A DNA stretch of 11,334 nt from Methanosarcinaceae archaeon UBA470 (lineage in GTDB: Archaea; Halobacteriota; Methanosarcinia; Methanosarcinales; Methanosarcinaceae). The position numbers were made by a program, and so were the translations under genes. Under the pieces are notes generated by a model, which had not been told where the DNA came from, did no database searches, and was given only the letters and a program-made list of their open reading frames with translations. The stretch is from positions 1-11,334 of the forward strand of contig DAKU01000158.1 in NCBI GenBank assembly GCA_002508425.1, in the 5' to 3' direction. Shown one piece after another: positions 6,122 to 11,334 of this stretch; the stretch's first letter is position 1; the number at the start of each line of letters is the position of its first letter.

Positions 6122-7336
6122 ATGATAAGCCTTAGGAGATCTGTTGATATCTCGATAGGCAGTATCAAGAGTTCAAAGATGCGGTCTGCCTTGACTACCT
6201 TGGGGATCATTATCGGAGTAGCTGCAGTAATAGCCAATGTGTCCCTGGGTGCGAGCTTCAATCAGTTCTTCAATGACGAGATAGGTGCTGTAGGTTCCAA
6301 TTTCATAGTGATCTACAGCCAGGGAGTGAATGTTTTTTTTGATAAAGAACTTGATATAATCAAAAATACTCCGGGTGTTGTAGGTGTTTCCCCGATTAAC
6401 CAGCAGATGGCCAAGGTTACTTATCTTTCTACTTCCAGGCAGATCGATATACAAGGTGTTACAGAGGATTACGATGAAGTTGCCAATATAAAAATGGATG
6501 CAGGGACTTTTCTTACTGATAAGGACCAGTATGTAGCGGTACTTGGATCTGAGGTTGCTTATGAGAAATTCGATAAGAAGATCTCTGTAAAAAATCCAAT
6601 TGACATCACATTCAGAAGAGAAGATGGGGCTGTAGTAACACAAAAGTTCATAGTTAAAGGTATCATACAGGACCCAAATACTGCTTTTGTGCAAACGGGC
6701 GTGGAGCCTGAGATCCGTGTCTTCATTCCTATAAACACTATGAACGAGATACTTGGAACAGATGATTATGATGGTTTCTTTGTAAAGGCTTCAAGTCTGG
6801 ATATTGTACGTGAAACTGCTGATGAGATAGACCAGCGTCTGGCAAGGAGTCTGGGTGTGCCATCAAGAGAACTCGAAAATGATGATACAAAACCCTATGT
6901 CATGTTCGACCAAATAGACGCCTTGGAGCAGACAAACCAGGTATCTACAGGCCTTACCTCTTTGCTGACTTCCGTAGCACTGATATCTCTCATAGTGGGC
7001 TCTATCGGCATAATGAATATCATGCTGGTAACGGTGACCGAAAGAACGAGGGAGATAGGACTCATGAAGTCTCTTGGATATACAACAAGAGATATACTTA
7101 CTCTTTTTCTTATAGAATCCACAATGCTCAGCCTGATAGGAGGTATATGTGGTACAGTTCTGGGCATTGGTGTCGCATTTATTGCTAACTATTTCCTTGA
7201 TCTGCCTAATGTATTTCCAGTGAACCAGATCATCACTGGTTTTGTTGTATCGATTTTAGTAGGCTTGATAGCAGGCCTCTATCCGGCAAATAAGGCGGCA
7301 AGAATGGATCCGGTGGAGGCTTTCAGACATGAATGA
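6122..7336 (+). CDS. MacB/FtsX-type ABC transporter permease, first tandem copy
   Basis: A 404-residue permease of MacB topology: a basic N-terminus, membrane helix 1 (about 22-43, TTLGIIIGVAAVIANVSLG), a large extracytoplasmic MacB_PCD-like domain (about 45-277), then an FtsX domain with helices near 279-304, 327-355 and 368-388. The conserved VTVTERTREIGLMKSLG (303-319) precedes helix 3, and the C-terminus YPANKAARMDPVEAFRHE is typical of the family. The ATG at 6122 has GTGAGG (6110-6115) upstream, overlapping the previous stop. Partners are the ATPase at 4168 and the COG1361 protein at 4905. No MacA/HlyD-type adaptor is encoded nearby. In MacB systems this fold transmits ATP-driven movement to the extracytoplasmic domain; the cargo here cannot be read from the sequence. 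Confidence 0.95.
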   Translation: MISLRRSVDISIGSIKSSKMRSALTTLGIIIGVAAVIANVSLGASFNQFFNDEIGAVGSNFIVIYSQGVNVFFDKELDIIKNTPGVVGVSPINQQMAKVTYLSTSRQIDIQGVTEDYDEVANIKMDAGTFLTDKDQYVAVLGSEVAYEKFDKKISVKNPIDITFRREDGAVVTQKFIVKGIIQDPNTAFVQTGVEPEIRVFIPINTMNEILGTDDYDGFFVKASSLDIVRETADEIDQRLARSLGVPSRELENDDTKPYVMFDQIDALEQTNQVSTGLTSLLTSVALISLIVGSIGIMNIMLVTVTERTREIGLMKSLGYTTRDILTLFLIESTMLSLIGGICGTVLGIGVAFIANYFLDLPNVFPVNQIITGFVVSILVGLIAGLYPANKAARMDPVEAFRHE

Positions 7337-7347
7337 GGTGTTATTGA

Positions 7348-8562
7348 TTGGTTAACGTGCGTCAGGCCTTCGATCTGGGAATGGGAAGTATCAAGCATGC
7401 AAAACTTCGATCCGCTCTTACTTCTCTGGGTATAATAATAGGAGTTGCAGCAGTTGTAGCCAACGTTTCTTTAGGTGCTAGTTTTAACCAGTTCTTTACA
7501 GATGAGTTGGGGACACTTGGGTCAAATTTTATTATTGTCTATAGTCAGGATGTAAATATTCTCCATGACGCTGAACTTAATATTATCAAAAATACTCCAG
7601 GTGTAGAGAGTGTTTCGCCTAGTAATTCACAAATGGCCGCTGTAAATTATATTTCTTCCAAAAGGCAAATCGATGTTCAGGGGGTGTCCCAGGACGCTCA
7701 GTACATCTCAAATTTAGAGGTTGAAACTGGTAACTTCCTCACTGATAAGGATAAATATGTAGCTGTATTAGGGGGGGAGGTTGCCAATGAGAAGTTCGAC
7801 CATAATATCTCTCTCAATAATTATATCGATATCACATTCACAAGGGAGGACAGCTCCACTGTAAGTCAGAAATTCAAGGTAAAGGGCATTCTCACATCTG
7901 AAGAAAATACTTTTGTGCAAGGTGGTCCTGACAGAGATATCACGATATTCATACCTATTTCCACCATGAATGAGCTGCTTAATGTATCTGACTATGGGGG
8001 TATAAGCGCAAAGACAACCAGTGCAGAATCCGTGAGTTCAGTTTCAGATGAAGTGGATCGAAGGCTGGCCCGTGCTCTTGGTGTATCCGCAAGGGACATT
8101 GACAATGATGATGTAAAGCCTTATAGGATTTTTAATCAGGCAGAGATCATAGAACAATTGGACCAGCTTGCTAATTCTCTTACTATCCTGATAACTTTAG
8201 TTGCACTTGTATCTCTTATTGTTGGATCTATCGGTATAATGAATATCATGCTAGTCACAGTTACAGAGAGGACGAAAGAGATAGGTCTTATGAAATCATT
8301 GGGATTTAAAAAGAAAGACATTCTTTTGCTTTTCATGGTGGAATCCACACTCTTAGGTACTATTGGAGGTGTCCTAGGGGTACTTCTTGGGGTTATGGCT
8401 TCCTATCTGGTGGAAAGTTATCTTGATATACCTCATGTTTTCCCTCCATATCTCATTTTGCTGGGCTTTAGCATAGCTTTTATTGTGGGTCTTGTTGCAG
8501 GTGTATATCCCGCTAACAAAGCAGCTTCTATGGATCCAGTAGAAGCACTCCGACATGGATGA
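7348..8562 (+). CDS. MacB/FtsX-type ABC transporter permease, second tandem copy
   Basis: A 404-residue paralogue of the preceding gene that appears to align with it without gaps: about 35 of the first 50 residues are identical, and VTVTERTKEIGLMKSLG and the YPANKAA..MDPVEA end are shared. The extracytoplasmic domain (about 45-277) is more diverged than the membrane parts. Topology is the same: one N-terminal helix and three C-terminal helices. The start is TTG at 7348 with GAGGTG (7335-7340) 7 bases upstream; GTG at 7357 is a weaker alternative. Only 11 bases separate it from the first copy, so the two are cotranscribed. Two different permeases with one ATPase could form a heterodimer or alternative homodimers; MacB itself is a homodimer, so heterodimerisation is inference. 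Confidence 0.94.
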   Translation: MVNVRQAFDLGMGSIKHAKLRSALTSLGIIIGVAAVVANVSLGASFNQFFTDELGTLGSNFIIVYSQDVNILHDAELNIIKNTPGVESVSPSNSQMAAVNYISSKRQIDVQGVSQDAQYISNLEVETGNFLTDKDKYVAVLGGEVANEKFDHNISLNNYIDITFTREDSSTVSQKFKVKGILTSEENTFVQGGPDRDITIFIPISTMNELLNVSDYGGISAKTTSAESVSSVSDEVDRRLARALGVSARDIDNDDVKPYRIFNQAEIIEQLDQLANSLTILITLVALVSLIVGSIGIMNIMLVTVTERTKEIGLMKSLGFKKKDILLLFMVESTLLGTIGGVLGVLLGVMASYLVESYLDIPHVFPPYLILLGFSIAFIVGLVAGVYPANKAASMDPVEALRHG

Positions 8563-8568
8563 AAAAAA

Positions 8569-8576
8569 TTTAAATA
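8569..8576 (+). promoter_or_regulatory. Candidate TATA box for the UPF0145 gene
   Basis: TTTAAATA at 8569-8576, after an A-tract, fits an archaeal TATA box. Transcription about 25 bases downstream would begin just before GAGGTG (8598-8603), giving a very short leader to the GTG start at 8609. The gene could also be read as the tail of the permease operon, 46 bases upstream. Confidence 0.5.
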
Positions 8577-8608
8577 GAACTCTTCTTCATTATAATTGAG
8601 GTGTAAAT

Positions 8609-8926
8609 GTGATAATCACTACTACAAATGATGTGAATGGTAAGGAACTGGAGATACTGGGAGTAGTTTTCGGCAACACGGTACGTGCAAAGAACATCGG
8701 AAGCGATATTGCCGCTGGTCTGCAGAATATAGTGGGTGGGGAACTAAAAGGTTATTCTGATCTGCTTTCTCAATCAAGAAAAGAATCATTACAGAGAATG
8801 GTGGAAGAAGCAGAGAAATTAGGTGCTGATGCAGTTGTAAACATACGTTTTACAACATCGCAGACCATGGTCGGAGCGGCAGAACTATTAGCCTATGGGA
8901 CCGCTGTGAAGTTCAAAAGGATATGA
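8609..8926 (+). CDS. UPF0145 / YbjQ (DUF74) family protein
   Basis: A 105-residue soluble protein, normal length for the YbjQ/UPF0145 family, whose members form small ring-shaped oligomers of unknown function. Family features seen: an N-terminal beta strand followed by ELEILGVVFGNTVRAKNI (13-30), the GGELKGYSDLL segment (43-53), a helix with MVEEAEKLGADAVVNIRF (64-81), and a final strand AYGTAVKFKRI. There is no signal peptide or membrane segment. Start is GTG at 8609 with GAGGTG 5 bases upstream (8598-8603); the ATG two bases earlier is in another frame and runs at once into TGA. It has a candidate promoter of its own and ends within a hairpin. No functional link to the ABC module is evident beyond position and strand. 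Confidence 0.93.
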   Translation: MIITTTNDVNGKELEILGVVFGNTVRAKNIGSDIAAGLQNIVGGELKGYSDLLSQSRKESLQRMVEEAEKLGADAVVNIRFTTSQTMVGAAELLAYGTAVKFKRI

Positions 8927-8943
8927 ATTTTTAGTTCATATCC
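8919..8943. terminator. Hairpin at the convergent gene junction
   Basis: GGATATGAA (8919-8927) and TTCATATCC (8935-8943) form a perfect 9-bp stem with a 7-base loop TTTTTAG. It covers the stop codon of the UPF0145 gene and ends 11 bases before the stop of the convergent decarboxylase gene. Placement suggests a two-way terminator or 3'-end stabiliser. Archaeal termination usually relies on T-runs; only short ones follow (CTTTATT), so terminator function is likely but unproven. Confidence 0.5.
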
Positions 8944-8954
8944 CTGATACTTTA

Positions 8955-10133
8955 TTAATCAATGAAATATACCTTCACGGGGGGTATTCCATTGAATTCC
9001 ACTGAGCAGTATGTATATGTGTATGCTCCTGTAGTAAGTATGTAAAGCCTGTCCCCTTCTTTTATATCTTTAGGCAACTCGTATTTGAAATGTTCATATA
9101 GTATATCCATGCTGTCACATGTGGGGCCTGCAAGGATCACTTCTTTTCCGCCATTGCCATTATTTCCCTTTTCAGAGAAGATCGGATACTTGATTGCTTC
9201 ATCTAAGGTCTCTATAAGCCCTCCGAACTTACCTATATCCAGATAAACCCACTCATATTGGCTTGAATCAGATTTCTTTGAGATGAGCACAATTTCAGTA
9301 ACTACAACACCTGCATCTCCTGCTATGTATCTACCTGGTTCTATCAGGATTTCCGGTAATTCTTCTCCGAAGTATTCATGCAAATATTTTGTAATGATCT
9401 GAGCGTATTTTTCGATGCTATGTGTTGGATTAAGATATTTTGCTGGTAATCCTCCTCCCAGATTTACCATTTTCAGTTCTATTCCTTCATAACGCTTAAC
9501 ATCATCAAATAGATATTTGCACTGTGATATGGCATGGTCCCATTCCCCAATGTCTCTTTGCTGGGAACCTACGTGGAAGGAAAGTCCATATGGGATCAAG
9601 CCAAGTTTTTTGGCTTCAACGATAAGGGAATATATCTGACCGGTATGTGCACCGAACTTTCTGGAAAGAGGCCAATCAGCTCCGTTACTCTCAGTGAGTA
9701 ATCTGAAAAAGACTTTTGATCCTGGTGCATTGGCAGCTAATTTTTTAAGATCGCTAAGGGAATCTGTAACAAAAAGCCTGACTCCATATTCATAGGCTTT
9801 TTTTATGTCTTTAGCCTTTTTTATGGTATTGCCGTAACTCATTATATCAGGGCTTACTCCCATGGTGAGAAGTTTTTCCATCTCATAAATGGTTGCCACG
9901 TCAAAATTAGACCCTTTTTTGTGTAACAGCCTCACTACTTCTTCAGCAGGGTTCGCTTTCATTGCATAGTAGATCTTGGCAAAAGGAAGGTTATGCCTCA
10001 GCTCATCGAATCTTTGTTCGATCTTCTTCCGACTGACTAATATAAAAGGAGTTTCTTTGTCCTTTGAGAACTCTCTTATTTTCTGTAATTCTTCTGTAGA
10101 TAGGTATTCTGAAATGCTTATAGGGTGTTCCAA
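8955..10133 (-). CDS. Fold-type III PLP-dependent decarboxylase, ornithine/lysine type
   Basis: A TIM-barrel PLP decarboxylase, probably making putrescine or cadaverine from ornithine or lysine. Motifs, numbered from the GTG at 10145: PLP lysine in YYAMKANP (K63), HVGSQ (H191), phosphate-binding GGGLP (230-234), EPGRY (269-273), catalytic Cys in GPTCDSMD (C343, with D344 and D347), and Y375 in TTGAYTYTY. The CDS.D pattern separates ornithine/lysine decarboxylases from diaminopimelate decarboxylases, which have CES.D. Substrate choice remains uncertain; other amino-acid decarboxylases of this fold exist. The preferred start is TTG at 10133 (392 residues), since GAGGTGAT (10148-10141) lies 7 bases before it. 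GTG at 10145 (396 residues) overlaps the transporter stop as GTGA and is the alternative, but its codon lies inside the ribosome-binding site. It is cotranscribed with the EamA transporter upstream. Confidence 0.93.
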   Translation of the reverse strand: MEHPISISEYLSTEELQKIREFSKDKETPFILVSRKKIEQRFDELRHNLPFAKIYYAMKANPAEEVVRLLHKKGSNFDVATIYEMEKLLTMGVSPDIMSYGNTIKKAKDIKKAYEYGVRLFVTDSLSDLKKLAANAPGSKVFFRLLTESNGADWPLSRKFGAHTGQIYSLIVEAKKLGLIPYGLSFHVGSQQRDIGEWDHAISQCKYLFDDVKRYEGIELKMVNLGGGLPAKYLNPTHSIEKYAQIITKYLHEYFGEELPEILIEPGRYIAGDAGVVVTEIVLISKKSDSSQYEWVYLDIGKFGGLIETLDEAIKYPIFSEKGNNGNGGKEVILAGPTCDSMDILYEHFKYELPKDIKEGDRLYILTTGAYTYTYCSVEFNGIPPVKVYFID

Positions 10134-10140
10134 GGCTGCT

Positions 10141-10148
10141 ATCACCTC
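10141..10148 (-). promoter_or_regulatory. Ribosome-binding site of the decarboxylase
   Basis: GAGGTGAT on the minus strand is a near-full complement of the archaeal 16S 3' end. It sits 7 bases before TTG at 10133 and contains the rival GTG (10145-10143) within itself, so it favours the TTG start. It overlaps the stop codon of the transporter gene, which should couple translation of the two. Confidence 0.6.
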
Positions 10149-11152
10149 TTTTGATTCTTTAAAGGACCTTTACATAATGTTCTGTAGAATGTATGTAAAA
10201 GTGATTGCTGGTGGCCCGAAGGGCAATACTCACGTTTAAAGTATCCCAATGTGCTTTTTTCCCCGAAGCTGAGATTATTCTTTGTGCTTATGAGGAAAAC
10301 CCCGGTCAATATGCAGGCACATCCTTCAAGAGTATATGAAAATATTTGCTCATGCAGGATTAGGTAGCCAAAAAGTATTCCAGCAACAGGCTCAACAAGA
10401 GATATGACACTAAGATTCTGGGCTTTTACATGCCGTGCACTTCTGTAATAGAGAAGTGAACCAAAAGTGGTCATGAGCATCCCAAATAGCATAAGTTCTT
10501 CTATATTCATGGTAAGCGTTCCGAGGCTTACAAGACTTGCATAAGGGGATAATAGCACCAGACTTACAACGGTTGGCCAGAAAAGAAGAGCCGTAGAAGT
10601 GTATGTATCTCTCAAAAATTTATAGTTGATGGTACTTAAGGCGTATGATATGCCTGATAATAGGCCGAGTGTTATGCCTAGTACATAAAGGTCATTTGTC
10701 TGTGGGGATAAATTACCTACAGGGTGGATCGCTATGATTATTCCAATGGCTGACAACAATAGAGCCATCATATCCCTGATAGTGATGTTCTCTTTCAGGA
10801 GTATAGGTGAAAGGATAGTCACGTAGGCAGGAGCAGTGTACAGTAGCAAGGCTGCTATGGATACTCCAACATGTTGTATTGCAGTGAAATAGGCATAGAT
10901 CGTGAGTGTGTTTGTGCATCCCATAAGAAATATGTATTTTCTCTTACTGGTTATCAACAGTTCATTCAGTTTCCCTGTTAGGGCCATAAATACCAATAGC
11001 GTTAAAAGCCCAAAAATGAGCCTGTAGTAGATTATAGATCCCACCTGCATTCCATTAATTGATTTAAGGAATACACCTGACAGTGAAAATATCGTAAAGG
11101 CCACTATCAGGCCGAAATAGGAGCTACGGGTTGTTGTTGCTATTGATATCAT
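10142..11152 (-). CDS. EamA/DMT-family transporter with C-terminal extension
   Basis: A ten-helix drug/metabolite transporter made of two EamA repeats. Numbered from GTG 11179, the repeats end in the related motifs YTAPAYVTILSPILLKE (114-130) and LVEPVAGILFGYLILHE (261-277), a hallmark of the family. ATG at 11152 is preferred as start because it leaves the usual dozen residues before helix 1 (336 residues). GTG at 11179 is possible (345 residues) but has no ribosome-binding site. After helix 10 (ending near ISTKNN, 302) there is an unusual tail of about 43 residues containing two cysteines and ending CKGPLKNQKR; most relatives stop soon after helix 10. The tail overlies a base-paired stretch at 10201-10233 and runs into the decarboxylase start. 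Cotranscription with an amino-acid decarboxylase suggests amine or amino-acid transport, but DMT substrates cannot be predicted from sequence. Confidence 0.9.
   Translation of the reverse strand: MISIATTTRSSYFGLIVAFTIFSLSGVFLKSINGMQVGSIIYYRLIFGLLTLLVFMALTGKLNELLITSKRKYIFLMGCTNTLTIYAYFTAIQHVGVSIAALLLYTAPAYVTILSPILLKENITIRDMMALLLSAIGIIIAIHPVGNLSPQTNDLYVLGITLGLLSGISYALSTINYKFLRDTYTSTALLFWPTVVSLVLLSPYASLVSLGTLTMNIEELMLFGMLMTTFGSLLYYRSARHVKAQNLSVISLVEPVAGILFGYLILHEQIFSYTLEGCACILTGVFLISTKNNLSFGEKSTLGYFKREYCPSGHQQSLLHTFYRTLCKGPLKNQKR
10201..10233. repeat. Structured stretch inside the EamA tail, upstream of the decarboxylase
   Basis: GTGATTGC (10201-10208) can pair with GCAAT (10223-10227) plus CAC (10231-10233), leaving a 3-base bulge. 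A rival inner hairpin GCCC-GAA-GGGC occupies 10214-10224. In the leftward transcript this lies roughly 50-60 bases before the decarboxylase ribosome-binding site. It is not a known riboswitch that I recognise; it could be a chance pairing in coding sequence. Confidence 0.3.
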
Positions 11153-11179
11153 AAAACCACATCTCAAATAAGCTTTCAC

Positions 11180-11334
11180 GATAAAAAACTAACTGTAATC
11201 ATCAATAATTAACAATCAAGTTCAGTCAAAAATCAGAAAGCCTTGCTTTTTAATGCACACCTCTAAATCATATTTTATGCTTTCATACACATGGATTATT
11301 ATATTCACCAGGATATATAATAATAACCCTCTAT
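11180..11334. other. A/T-rich intergenic region at the right edge
   Basis: No gene is supported here. On the minus strand TTAATTATT (11212-11204) or TTTTTTAT (11189-11182) could be the TATA box of the transporter-decarboxylase operon. GATATATAATAATAA near 11312-11326 looks like another promoter-type element, possibly for a gene beyond the window. A plus-strand frame from ATG at 11253 stays open to the end of the window (27 codons), too short and low-complexity to call. Confidence 0.35.

Noticed and set aside
6173..6694. A 173-codon open frame on the minus strand
   Set aside because: It is antisense to the first right-hand permease, whose family motifs are clear; the minus-strand product has no domain features and no ribosome-binding site.
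10214..10224. GCCC-GAA-GGGC as a possible tRNA arm or small RNA
   Set aside because: No acceptor, anticodon or T-arm arrangement could be built around it; kept only as a possible local RNA fold.
9976..10239. An 87-codon plus-strand open frame across the decarboxylase start
   Set aside because: It is antisense to the decarboxylase N-terminus (including the PLP lysine region) and to the transporter tail, and resembles no family I know.
10142..10260. Lysine riboswitch or other known riboswitch in front of the decarboxylase
   Set aside because: The stretch is mostly coding and shows none of the known aptamer core sequences I could recognise; only simple stems are visible.
11253..11334. A plus-strand reading frame from an ATG to the window end
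   Set aside because: Only 27 codons are visible in A/T-rich sequence with no ribosome-binding site, and a TATA-like element lies inside it, so it more likely holds promoter sequence.

Overview
The window looks like archaeal chromosome, most likely from a methylotrophic methanogen of the Methanosarcinaceae. Reasons: A/T-rich TATA-box-like elements lie upstream of genes, ribosome-binding sites are of the GAGGTG/GGTGA type, several starts are TTG or GTG, and the gene families (COG1361 S-layer-like proteins, small Yip1-domain membrane proteins and MacB-type ABC modules) commonly occur together in that group. Genus cannot be settled from the sequence alone. No rRNA, tRNA, CRISPR array or insertion sequence was seen.

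Positions 1-8562 hold two MacB-type ABC transporter modules that diverge from a 144-base intergenic region at 4024-4167. The leftward operon reads yip1-yip1-COG1361-ATPase-permease, and its permease runs off the window at position 1. The rightward operon reads ATPase-COG1361-permease-permease. Each module has an LolD/MacB-like ATPase, at least one FtsX/MacB-type permease with a large extracytoplasmic domain, and one secreted, membrane-anchored protein of beta-sandwich type. Neither has a MacA/HlyD adaptor, so the COG1361 protein takes the place an adaptor would have. The two Yip1 genes are tandem paralogues, and so are the two right-hand permeases.

Positions 8563-8943 hold a small UPF0145 (YbjQ/DUF74) gene with its own candidate TATA box. 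It ends in a perfect 9-bp hairpin at the junction with the convergent genes to its right.

Positions 8955-11179 hold a leftward two-gene operon: an EamA/DMT-family transporter followed by a fold-type III PLP decarboxylase of the ornithine/lysine type. They overlap or are only a few bases apart, which suggests amine or amino-acid metabolism coupled to transport. The remaining bases to 11334 are A/T-rich intergenic sequence.

The best leads are: a conserved start position in the right-hand COG1361 gene that now reads ATC instead of ATG; the double, divergent, adaptor-less MacB/COG1361/Yip1 arrangement; and an unusual C-terminal tail on the EamA protein that overlies a structured stretch in the leader of the decarboxylase.
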